A stretch of DNA of 64,000 nucleotides from Mannheimia glucosida (GTDB lineage Bacteria; Pseudomonadota; Gammaproteobacteria; Enterobacterales; Pasteurellaceae). This document shows, in pieces, positions 8,490 through 15,567 of the stretch. Location: the NCBI RefSeq assembly GCF_046267875.1, contig NZ_CP176502.1, positions 248,001 to 312,000 of the forward strand, in the 5' to 3' direction. A program made the position numbers and the translations under genes. The notes beneath the pieces were generated by a model. That model had not been told where the DNA came from. It searched no databases and worked only from the letters and a program-made list of their open reading frames with translations. How positions within the stretch are numbered: position 1 is the stretch's first letter; each line of letters starts with the position of its first letter.

Positions 8490-9341
8490 ATGATGAAAAA
8501 CATTGCGTTAAACGAAAAAATCCCAATGCCCTTATTGGGATTTGGGGTGTTTCAAATTGCCCAAGACGATTGTCAGGCGGTGGTGCTAAATGCCCTAGAT
8601 GCAGGTTATCGGCTGATTGACACCGCCGCCCGTTATCAAAATGAACAGGCGGTCGGTCAAGCCATTGCTACGCACGGCATTGAGCGTCAGGAACTTTTTT
8701 TGACGACAAAATTATGGATACAAGATACCCACTATGCAGGGGCAAAAGCCCAAGTGGAACGCTCGCTGAATGAATTGCAGACCGATTATTTGGATTTGTT
8801 TTTGATTCATCAGCCTTTTGGTGATGTGTTTGGGGCGTGGCGTGCTTTGCAGGAGTTGTATCACGAAGGCAAAATTCGGGCGATTGGTGTATCTAATTTT
8901 TATCCAGACCGCTTGGCGGATTTGTCGGCTTTTGTGGATATTAAGCCAATGCTGAATCAAATTGAAGTCAATCCTTTTTATCAAAGAGCTGATGAACTAG
9001 CTTGGTTTGCCCAAAAAGGCGTGGCGGTGCAGGCGTGGTCGCCTTTTGCCGAAGGGAAAAATAACTTGTTTTTGCACCCGACATTGCCCCAAATCGCCCA
9101 AACGCACGGCAAAAGCGTGGCACAAGTGGTTTTGCGTTGGCTTTACCAGCAAGGCATCGCCAGTCTTGCCAAAACGGTAAATCCTGCCCGTATGCGTGAA
9201 AATTTGGCGATTTTTGATTTTGAATTGTCTGCTCTGCAAATGGCACAAATTCAAGCATTGGATACAGGGGTAAGTCCCATTTTGTCGCACAAAGACCCTA
9301 AAATGGTGGAAATTTTAACCAAATTGCCAACAAGAGGCTAA
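8490..9341 (+). CDS. aldo/keto reductase
   Basis: The product is 283 residues from the ATG at 8490 (a second ATG lies 3 bases on). The catalytic tetrad of the family is visible: Asp and Tyr in LIDTAARYQNE, Lys in LTTKLW and His in LFLIHQP. The GVSNF and C-terminal AKTVNPARMRENL segments bind NADPH. The family reduces aldehydes and ketones such as methylglyoxal or short-chain aldehydes in the cytoplasm. It is probably cotranscribed with the lipocalin-like gene unless the hairpin between them stops transcription. Confidence 0.92.
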   Translation: MMKNIALNEKIPMPLLGFGVFQIAQDDCQAVVLNALDAGYRLIDTAARYQNEQAVGQAIATHGIERQELFLTTKLWIQDTHYAGAKAQVERSLNELQTDYLDLFLIHQPFGDVFGAWRALQELYHEGKIRAIGVSNFYPDRLADLSAFVDIKPMLNQIEVNPFYQRADELAWFAQKGVAVQAWSPFAEGKNNLFLHPTLPQIAQTHGKSVAQVVLRWLYQQGIASLAKTVNPARMRENLAIFDFELSALQMAQIQALDTGVSPILSHKDPKMVEILTKLPTRG

Positions 9342-9351
9342 GTGTTTTGGC

Positions 9352-9560
9352 TTATTTTGCTGTTTTTGTGCTTGGGCTTACCCCAAACGCCCGTTTGTAC
9401 TCACGGCTAAATTGGCTCACGCTTTCATAGCCGATTTCTTGGGCTATCCAAGTAATGCTTTTGTGTGGGTCGTTCAGTAGCGTTTGGGCATAGCTTAAAC
9501 GGTGTATTTTTTGGTATTGCAGGGGGCTAAGTCCTGTCAAATGGCGGGCAAAAGCCATCA
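9352..9560 (-). pseudogene. AraC-family regulator, C-terminal fragment only
   Basis: Only the C-terminal DNA-binding part of an AraC regulator remains: LTGLSPLQYQKIHRLSYAQTL, then the second helix-turn-helix ITWIAQEIGYESVSQFSREYKRAFGVSP and a short tail. The sensor domain and first helix-turn-helix are gone. Upstream, near 9550-9575, the sequence turns into the opposite-strand gene at 9565. The open frame continues leftward through that gene's antisense strand, so an apparent ATG at 9642 is spurious. This is a deletion remnant. Confidence 0.85.
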
Positions 9561-9564
9561 AAAT

Positions 9565-9864
9565 CCGCCCAATAGTGTGGTGCTGATTAACGCTTTTGAA
9601 GTCCCCAAAGGCAAAGAAGCCGAAGCGTTGGCATCGTGGCAAAAATCGGCAGACTTTTTAAAAACCCAAGACGGCTACATCAGCACTCGTTTGCACCAAA
9701 ACCTTGACCCCAATGGAAAATTTCATTTGGTGAATGTGGCGGTATGGCGTTCGGCAGACGATTTTAAACGAGCAACCGCCAAAATGCGTGAAACAATGCC
9801 TGACAATCAGGTAGAAGGCGTGAAATTTACGCCCAGCTTGTTTAGAGTGATTAAAAGCGATTGA
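9565..9864 (+). pseudogene. antibiotic-biosynthesis-monooxygenase-domain protein, 5' end lost
   Basis: The segment from SVVLINAFEVPKGKEAEAL to FTPSLFRVIKSD is a typical ABM (dimeric alpha-beta barrel) protein of about 95 residues, with FLKTQDGYISTRLHQ and VWRSADDFKRA. Its own start codon is missing. The open frame runs on upstream to an ATG at 9502 through sequence that is the antisense of the AraC fragment. It might still be translated as a chimera, but it is more likely a relic of the same deletion that truncated the AraC gene. Confidence 0.75.
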
Positions 9865-9876
9865 TTTTTAAAGTAA

Positions 9877-9917
9877 AACACCGTTTGAACTTTGGGTTTG
9901 AGCGGTGTTCTTGTTTT
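9877..9917 (+). terminator. hairpin terminator, AACACCG/CGGTGTT type
   Basis: AACACCGTTT pairs imperfectly with the TTTGAGCGGTGTT arm and is followed by CTTGTTTT. The stem resembles those at 6531, 12836 and 17996, and an exact uptake sequence follows directly. Confidence 0.6.
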
Positions 9918-9918
9918 C

Positions 9919-9930
9919 AGGCTGCCTGAA
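9919..9930 (+). repeat. Neisseriaceae-type DNA uptake sequence, Simonsiella dialect
   Basis: AGGCTGCCTGAA is an exact match to the Simonsiella-type uptake sequence as I know it. It follows a hairpin terminator and precedes the promoter block of the quinone oxidoreductase-like gene. Confidence 0.7.
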
Positions 9931-9937
9931 AAATCAT

Positions 9938-10030
9938 TTATGCCAATCCAGCAAAAGTGTTTTGCAATTGATGTTATTTTTAAAATAAATTGATTGCATT
10001 AAAATACGCCCATTATTTTCACAAAAGGTC
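9938..10030 (+). promoter_or_regulatory. recurrent promoter block (copy 3)
   Basis: TTATGC, AGCAAAAGTGTTTTGCAATTGATG, TTTTTAAAATAAAT, then ATTAAAATACGCCCAT near 10000. It shares AGTGTTTTG-AATTGATG with the region upstream of 1013, and its other parts with the blocks at 2120 and 5437. It drives the dehydrogenase at 10037. Confidence 0.58.
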
Positions 10031-10036
10031 AAAACA

Positions 10037-11026
10037 ATGAGCAAACAAATCCAATTTACAAAAACAGGTTCGCCTGATGTCTTGCAAATCGTTGATGTAG
10101 CAATTCCTACACCAAAAGCACACGAAGTAAAAATCCAAATCCAAGCCATCGGCTTAAACCGTGCCGAAATGATGTACCGAGAAGGGGCGTATGTGATTGA
10201 CCCTGTGTTCCCTGCGACTTTGGGCTATGAAGGGGCTGGCGTGGTAACAGCGATTGGCGAGGGTGTGAGCGAAGTTGCCATTGGCGATAAGGTCAGCATT
10301 ATTCCGTCCTTTATGTTTACCGAATACGGCACTTATGGCGAAATCGTCAATATGCCCAAGCACGCAGTCGTTAAGCACCCTGATAATTTATCAATGGAAC
10401 AAGCGGCGGCAAGCTGGATGCAGTTTGTTACCGCTTATGGTGGATTGATTGAGTTTGGCAAAGTACAAAAAGGCGATGTGGTGGTGTTGGGCGGTGCGAC
10501 CAGCTCAGTTGGTTTAGCCAGTATCCAAATCGCCAAAATGCAGGGGGCAACCGTGATTGCCTTATCTCGCACCCACGCCAAAGGCGATGTGCTTTTGGAA
10601 AAAGGGGCGGATTTTGTGATTGCCACAAGCGAAGACGATGTAACCGCCACACTTCTTAAAATCACAAACGGCAAAGGCGTGAATGTGGTGTTTGACCCTG
10701 TGGGCGGACAAGAGGCGGCAAAAATTTTTCACGCAATGGCACAAGACGGTCGTTACATCATTTATGGGGCATTAAGCCACGATGATATTGCTGTGCCAGT
10801 CTTTCCGATTTTGGGCAAGCATTTGACCGTGCGAGGTTATGAGCTGTTTGAAATCACCACCGTGCCTGAAAAATTGGCAATGGCGAAACAATTTGTCTAT
10901 GACGGCTTGGCAAGCGGTCAGTTACGCCCTGAAATTGACAAAATCTTTGCCTTTGATGAAATGGCTAAAGCTCACGAATATATGGCAAGCAATCAGCAGA
11001 TTGGTAAGATTGTGGTTAAGGTTTAA
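10037..11026 (+). CDS. medium-chain dehydrogenase, quinone oxidoreductase-like
   Basis: The 329-residue protein has the GroES-like N-domain (LGYEGAGVVTAIGEGV) and a Rossmann domain with GGATSSVGLASIQIAKMQGA. It lacks the zinc-binding cysteines of alcohol dehydrogenases and so falls in the zinc-independent quinone oxidoreductase/enoyl reductase branch that uses NADPH. A likely role is reduction of quinones or activated alkenes. AAAAGG precedes the ATG. A terminator follows, and a TetR gene converges from the right. Confidence 0.9.
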   Translation: MSKQIQFTKTGSPDVLQIVDVAIPTPKAHEVKIQIQAIGLNRAEMMYREGAYVIDPVFPATLGYEGAGVVTAIGEGVSEVAIGDKVSIIPSFMFTEYGTYGEIVNMPKHAVVKHPDNLSMEQAAASWMQFVTAYGGLIEFGKVQKGDVVVLGGATSSVGLASIQIAKMQGATVIALSRTHAKGDVLLEKGADFVIATSEDDVTATLLKITNGKGVNVVFDPVGGQEAAKIFHAMAQDGRYIIYGALSHDDIAVPVFPILGKHLTVRGYELFEITTVPEKLAMAKQFVYDGLASGQLRPEIDKIFAFDEMAKAHEYMASNQQIGKIVVKV

Positions 11027-11037
11027 TGATTTGAAAG

Positions 11038-11069
11038 CGCCGCTTTTTTGATGAAAGCGGTGTTTTTTT
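11038..11069 (+). terminator. rho-independent terminator
   Basis: CGCCGCTTT pairs with AAAGCGGTG around a short loop and is followed by seven T. It lies between the dehydrogenase and the convergent TetR gene. Confidence 0.8.
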
Positions 11070-11086
11070 ATGGAAAATTTTACCAG

Positions 11087-11638
11087 TTACTCTTGAACGC
11101 TTTTCAACACCTGCACCATTTCTATCCACGCCTCAAACACCTGTGGAATGGGCAAAAGTTTGCCTTGTTCAAAATAATATTTATGGCTTTCAAGGGCAAT
11201 GGTGGCAAAAATATGAGCTTGGTAATCCCAATTTTTCTCTGATTTTTGAACCGTTTTGGCGTGGGCGATAAAGGCGTTTTTTAACAGCGAGTGCATATCG
11301 TCATACAAATGATGGCGAGGGGTTTTGATTTGCCAAAGTGCCAAAATCAGCCGTCTTTTTTCCAATAAGCGGTTGCCAATGGTTTGCATAAATCGCAGCA
11401 AATTATCGCTTTCAAAACGCTTTTTGAGCAGGTCTTGATACTCTGCTTTCACTTCTTTTATCAATTTGCCGACCAAATCGCTTTTGCCCGAATAATAACG
11501 ATAAAAAGTGGTGCGGTTAATCAAGGCTTTTTCAATGATTTCTTGGACTTGCACTTTTTCAAACAGCTTTTCATCTAATAATTCAATCAAAGCGTTTTGG
11601 ATTGCTAGATGGGTTTTGATTACTCTTAAATCGTTCAT
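11087..11638 (-). CDS. TetR-family transcriptional repressor (paralogue)
   Basis: This is a 183-residue TetR protein with helix-turn-helix VQVQEIIEKALINRTTFYRYYSGKSDLV. It is similar along its length to the TetR at 6606, including the unusual TPRHHLYDD versus NRRHHFEDD region, so the two arose by duplication. It is divergent from the MBL-fold gene at 11770 with 131 bases between starts, the usual arrangement for a local repressor and its target. Confidence 0.9.
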   Translation of the reverse strand: MNDLRVIKTHLAIQNALIELLDEKLFEKVQVQEIIEKALINRTTFYRYYSGKSDLVGKLIKEVKAEYQDLLKKRFESDNLLRFMQTIGNRLLEKRRLILALWQIKTPRHHLYDDMHSLLKNAFIAHAKTVQKSEKNWDYQAHIFATIALESHKYYFEQGKLLPIPQVFEAWIEMVQVLKSVQE

Positions 11639-11769
11639 CTTTTTTCAAAATAAGCATACATTTTTGTAATTTTATCTGCATATCCAGCCAAATACGAGCT
11701 TTTTAATGTTTGTGAAAAGTTACCGCACTTTCTACAATATGCCCACGATTTTTTAATGAGAACACAAAA

Positions 11770-12612
11770 ATGATTAAAGTGCATTGTCTGACAACAGGTT
11801 GGGTACAAATCAAAATTCATCATCAAGTGGCACGCTTTTTTGCCCGTCCTGCCCGTGTGCTTGATGTGCTGACCGATAAAAAATGGTCGCCCAAACTGCC
11901 AATTGGTTGCTGGCTGATTGAACACGATGAGGGTTTGATTTTGGTGGATACGGGCGAAAGCTCTTCCGCCAACGACAAGGGTTATCAACCGTGGTGGCAC
12001 CCATTTATGCAGTTTTGCGAACGGCGTGGGGTCAAAAAACACGAAGAAGTGGGCGAAATTTTAAAAGCAAACGGCTTTGACCCTTTACGCATTGACACGG
12101 TGGTCATGACCCATATGCACGGCGACCACGCAGGCGGCATTGCCCATTTCCCAAATAGCCGATTTGTGATGAGCCAAGCTGAAAAGCAGGCAATCAATGC
12201 CCCAAATGCGGTAATGAACGGCTATTTGACAATGCACTATCCTGGTTGGTTTAATCCTGATGGCATCTATTTTAATGATGGGGCGTTTGAAAGTTTTGAG
12301 CAAAGTCATAAATTGACCAAAGACGGCAAAATCCGCCTTGTGCCAACCGCAGGACATACGCTGGGGCATTTGGCAGTGGTGGTGGATATGGGCGAGCATT
12401 ATATTTTGATTGGCGGAGATGCCTCTTACTCTGAACAAGATATGCTTGCTGGCAACATTGACGGCGTGTGCATTGACGGACATTTGCACCAACAAAGCAC
12501 CGCCAAAATGTGTCAGCTTTGCCAAAGAAAACCGACCATTACCCAATTTGCCCACGATGAAAAAAGTGAATATCGCCTGAAAAATAAGGTGTTTACGGTG
12601 GTAAAAAATTAA
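11770..12612 (+). CDS. cytoplasmic metallo-beta-lactamase-fold hydrolase, lactonase-like
   Basis: The 280-residue protein has the MBL zinc motif THMHGDHAGG and the later ligand regions TAGHTLGHLAV and GGDASY. The start MIKVHCLTTGWVQIK and the absence of a signal peptide match the N-acyl homoserine lactonase-like group. That assignment covers many substrates, so quorum quenching is only one possibility. It faces a TetR gene. A partly mismatched terminator follows at 12618. Confidence 0.87.
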   Translation: MIKVHCLTTGWVQIKIHHQVARFFARPARVLDVLTDKKWSPKLPIGCWLIEHDEGLILVDTGESSSANDKGYQPWWHPFMQFCERRGVKKHEEVGEILKANGFDPLRIDTVVMTHMHGDHAGGIAHFPNSRFVMSQAEKQAINAPNAVMNGYLTMHYPGWFNPDGIYFNDGAFESFEQSHKLTKDGKIRLVPTAGHTLGHLAVVVDMGEHYILIGGDASYSEQDMLAGNIDGVCIDGHLHQQSTAKMCQLCQRKPTITQFAHDEKSEYRLKNKVFTVVKN

Positions 12613-12617
12613 GGGGG

Positions 12618-12652
12618 AATGACCACTTGTGATCGGCAAGCGGTCATTTTTA
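12618..12652 (+). terminator. hairpin terminator with uptake-signal arm
   Basis: AATGACCACTTG pairs with CAAGCGGTCATT with one mismatch and is followed by TTTT. It follows the lactonase-like gene. Confidence 0.7.
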
Positions 12653-12689
12653 TTGGAAATTTTGCAAACTTTCAGCCAGCTTAAAAGCT

Positions 12690-12832
12690 TCTATTTATGC
12701 TTATTCAGCAAAACACTTTCTCAATTTATCCCATTAGGCGTGAAACATTTGGCACTCAATTTAAAACCCACTCAGCGTCCTGCTGATGAAGTGCTTACAG
12801 AATTGGCAAAGTATGCTTTGACACAATTTTGA
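12690..12832 (+). pseudogene. gene remnant with promoter-like start
   Basis: The left part (TTATGC, AGCAAAACACTTT, AATTTAT) resembles the recurrent promoter blocks. It then runs straight into what looks like the last 30 or so codons of a gene (GVKHLALNLKPTQRPADEV to ALTQF, stop at 12832). The parent family is not recognisable from so little. The simplest reading is a promoter and gene end joined by an internal deletion. Confidence 0.45.
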
Positions 12833-12835
12833 TGA

Positions 12836-12876
12836 AAAAACACCGCTTTTGTGATGAGGGTGGTGTTTTTCTTTTT
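12836..12876 (+). terminator. hairpin terminator, AAACACC/GGTGTTT type
   Basis: AAACACC pairs with GGTGTTT and is followed by TTCTTTTT. It ends the gene remnant and belongs to the same terminator family as 6531 and 17996. Confidence 0.65.
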
Positions 12877-12973
12877 AAAATGGGCAAAATAATTTTTCAG
12901 TCAGTCTGAAAACCCCCAATTATCATTTTAACTGATACCGATTTATCAAAAATCTTGATTTTCAATAATAAAT

Positions 12974-13691
12974 CATCGGCACTTATGGCGGTATTGACCG
13001 CTTTGATGGCACACCAACACAAGGCGATTACAGTACAGGCGTGGTGGTGAGCGAAGATTTTGTGTTAAAAGTCTCTGAAAAATTGGAAACCAAAGCGGTT
13101 GCCCCTCTTTTGTGTGCAGGCATTACCACCTATTCGCCCCTTAGACATTGGAATGTCAAAGCCGGCTCAAAAGTCGCTGTTGTGGGGCTTGGGGGATTGG
13201 GACATATGGCGGTGAAACTTGCCAAAGCGATGGGGGCAGAAGTAACCTTGTTCACTCGTTCACTGGGCAAAGCCGATGATGCTTACCGTTTGGGGGCAAG
13301 CCGTGTGGTGCTTTCTACCGATGAGGGTCAGATGAAAGAAGTCGCCAATACCTTTGATTTGATTATTGACACCGTGCCATACACCCACGATTTAAAACCT
13401 CATATGCCAACATTGGCGTTGGACGGCACGCTGGTGCTGGTGGGACTGGTGGGCGAACTTAAAGAAACCATCAACACCGTGCCGATGATTGTCTGTCGCC
13501 GCAGTATTTCTGCTTCTGTGATTGGTGGTATTAAAGAGACGCAAGAAATGCTGGACTTTTGTGCTAAGCATAACATCGTGCCAGATGTGGAAATGATTGA
13601 TATGCAAAATATCAATGATGCCTATGAAAGAATGCTCAAATCCGATGTGAAATATCGCTTTGTGATTGATATCGGGAGTTTGAAGGGGTAA
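12974..13691 (+). pseudogene. 5'-truncated copy of the zinc alcohol dehydrogenase at 25057
   Basis: From 12974 to the stop at 13691 the sequence is nearly identical to 25398-26115, covering residues from about 115 to the end of the intact enzyme. The first third, with the catalytic zinc ligands, is missing. A TAA lies in frame at 12969, just before the homology begins, and the only internal start is a GTG at 13041. Sequence upstream (12915-12965) resembles the promoter region of the intact copy, so an internal deletion after duplication is likely. One notable change is Gly to Cys in MIVCRRS. Confidence 0.88.
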
Positions 13692-13838
13692 TTTAGGGAT
13701 AGGGGAAACACCGTTTTCAGGATTGGGGACTGTGTTTTGTTTAAAAATCAACTTTAATGGTGCCTGAAAGGGAAATTTTTGGTTAAAAATGATATAATAT
13801 TAACTGTAAATTTTTAATTCACAGCCTTATCGCCAAAC

Positions 13839-14456
13839 ATGATGAATGATTTTATAAAATTTTCAACCAACCCCATAATTTCAACATTAGATGTTGCAAA
13901 ATCTATAGGCAAGGTTATTGAAACCAATTATTTTGATACGGTACAAACTTTAATACCTAAAATAGCAGAAAAAGAATACAAAAATAGTTATAGTGGAAAT
14001 TATGGGTTAGGCGAATTTCCATTTCATACAGATATGGCTCATTGGTATATTCCGCCTAAGTATCTTTTATTGAGATGTATTGTTCCTGCCCCCAATGTAC
14101 CTACCAATTTGATTAACTTATATAGTATCTTTCAGGAGATTGATTTCAATTATGATTTAGCTCACTTTGTTCCTAGAAAAAAACTTGAATCAAAAACATC
14201 TATACTTCACTTATACAAGAATGGGATTTGTCGCTGGGATATACTATTTCTCAAGCCATTTAATCAATATGCACGAAATTTAGAGTTAATCATTACTGAT
14301 AAAATTTCAAATTATTCATATAAGCAAATACAGCTTAAACAAGCAGGAGATTGTATATTGATTAATAATTGGAAGATGATTCATAGTCGTAGTGCGGTTG
14401 ATGAATTATCATTAAATAGATGTTATGAAAGAGTGTATTTAAGCGAGGTGTTTTAA
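13839..14456 (+). CDS. TauD/TfdA-like 2-oxoglutarate/iron oxygenase homologue, small
   Basis: The 205-residue product shows the facial triad of clavaminate synthase/TauD-like oxygenases. His63 and Asp65 lie in FPFHTDMAHW, which is followed by the typical PPKYLLLRCIVPAP. The distal His182 is in NNWKMIHSRSA, and Arg194/Arg198 in NRCYERVYL are spaced like the 2-oxoglutarate-binding arginine. It is shorter than TauD (about 280), so the lid is reduced. The gene is far more AT-rich than its neighbours and is followed two bases later by the HEPN/zinc-ribbon gene. A TATAAT-like element lies near 13793. The assignment rests on motifs seen by eye. Confidence 0.65.
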   Translation: MMNDFIKFSTNPIISTLDVAKSIGKVIETNYFDTVQTLIPKIAEKEYKNSYSGNYGLGEFPFHTDMAHWYIPPKYLLLRCIVPAPNVPTNLINLYSIFQEIDFNYDLAHFVPRKKLESKTSILHLYKNGICRWDILFLKPFNQYARNLELIITDKISNYSYKQIQLKQAGDCILINNWKMIHSRSAVDELSLNRCYERVYLSEVF

Positions 14457-14458
14457 TT

Positions 14459-15412
14459 ATGAATCAAGTTATTTCTAAAACTGCACATGAATGGTCATCA
14501 GATCAACTATTTGCAAAAGCCCAAAATTACATCTTGATTATGCATGAAAAATCTCATGATGATTGGCAATTTGGATTATGGTCTAGTCTTAGTCTTGAGT
14601 TTTTGATTAGAGCAACTCTTGCTCATAAATCAATTACATTGATTGCAGATTTAAAAGATTATAATAATCTAATGTATGCATTAGGTATTAATGTAAATCA
14701 ATCAAAATTTACACCGAAATCAGCCAATATTACTGATATTCTAAATAGAATAAATCAAATTTTTCCAAATTTCACAGATGAGATGAAACGATTTTGCTTA
14801 ATGCATATTAATAGGAGAAATTCAGAGCTTCATACAGGAAACTCAGAATTTCAGGGTTTATCTATATCATCATGGTTGCCTAAATTTTATTGGGTGTGCA
14901 AAGAATTATGTGTTTGCATGGAAAAAGAATTGAAAGATTTGCTATCAATAGAAAATGTAATTGAAGCAGAAAGTTTGATTAATGAATTGAATGATAAGAG
15001 TGCAGAGCAAATCAAAGGTTTAATATCGGCACATAAAACTATGTGGGACAATAAAACAGAGGAAGATAAAAAAAATTTAACTCAGCAATCTATCGTATTA
15101 ATGACTAGACATACAGGGCATAGAGTAATTTGTCCTTCATGTAAAAATACAGCTCTAGTAATTGGTGAGGCTATTGGTGAACCAATTAAGATATTCAAAG
15201 ATAATGATATTGTAGAGAAGATTAATAAAAAGCCAAGTCAATTTGAGTGTATTGCATGTGGTCTGAAAATATCTGGTTATTCAAAATTACTTCATTGTAA
15301 TTTAGGAGATACCTATACAACTACAAGTACATATACTCCTGAGGAATATTTTGATTTTGAGCCTGAGCAGTATTCTGAAATGGGATACTTTGATGATAAT
15401 AACGAGTTTTAA
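14459..15412 (+). CDS. HEPN-like protein with C-terminal zinc ribbon
   Basis: This 317-residue protein matches no family I can name. The helical N-terminal part (about 1-160) contains INRRNSELHTG, an R-x4-H motif (Arg120, His125) as in HEPN ribonucleases. The C-terminal part has two CxxC pairs (Cys225/228 in CPSCKN and Cys264/267 in CIACGLK) that would bind one zinc, and an acidic tail. A GAGG ribosome site lies in the end of the oxygenase gene, so the two are coupled. Base composition is low in GC. HEPN proteins are frequent in defence and toxin systems, which is the reason for interest, but no activity is shown. Confidence 0.55.
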   Translation: MNQVISKTAHEWSSDQLFAKAQNYILIMHEKSHDDWQFGLWSSLSLEFLIRATLAHKSITLIADLKDYNNLMYALGINVNQSKFTPKSANITDILNRINQIFPNFTDEMKRFCLMHINRRNSELHTGNSEFQGLSISSWLPKFYWVCKELCVCMEKELKDLLSIENVIEAESLINELNDKSAEQIKGLISAHKTMWDNKTEEDKKNLTQQSIVLMTRHTGHRVICPSCKNTALVIGEAIGEPIKIFKDNDIVEKINKKPSQFECIACGLKISGYSKLLHCNLGDTYTTTSTYTPEEYFDFEPEQYSEMGYFDDNNEF

Positions 15413-15438
15413 TTTATTGTTGCAATTTTTTTACCAAT

Positions 15439-15468
15439 AACCATTAGGAAACCCAAATCCTAATGGTT
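15439..15468 (+). terminator. rho-independent terminator of the AT-rich cassette
   Basis: AACCATTAGGA and TCCTAATGGTT form a perfect eleven-base stem with an eight-base loop, followed by TAATTTATTT. Unlike its neighbours it has no uptake-signal core. Confidence 0.8.
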
Positions 15469-15486
15469 TAATTTATTTAATCCACA

Positions 15487-15567
15487 ATGAAACCTTTATT
15501 GAAAAAACTCCTAAAATTCACCCTAGCCACTTTGGTGTATTTACCCTGTAGTGGTTTTGCTTGTTAA
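15487..15567 (+). pseudogene. signal-peptide remnant, possibly of a choloylglycine-hydrolase-like amidase
   Basis: A 26-codon frame reads MKPLLKKLLKFTLATLVYLP followed by CSGFAC and a stop. It is a textbook signal peptide ending in ...FAC. In secreted linear-amide C-N hydrolases the catalytic cysteine directly follows such a peptide (…ACTR). The body of the gene is absent, replaced by the convergent GlxA-type regulator, whose stop overlaps. The family guess is an inference from the last four residues. Confidence 0.4.

Noticed and set aside
9502..9864. A 120-residue protein starting at 9502
   Set aside because: Its first 20 or so residues are antisense of the AraC fragment; only the part from about 9565 is ABM-like, so it is listed as a broken gene.
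13041..13691. A functional short dehydrogenase starting at GTG 13041
   Set aside because: It matches only the last two thirds of the intact enzyme at 25057 and lacks the catalytic zinc ligands.
13839..15412. Prophage or insertion sequence carrying the AT-rich pair
   Set aside because: No transposase, integrase, terminal inverted repeats or phage structural gene is visible around it.
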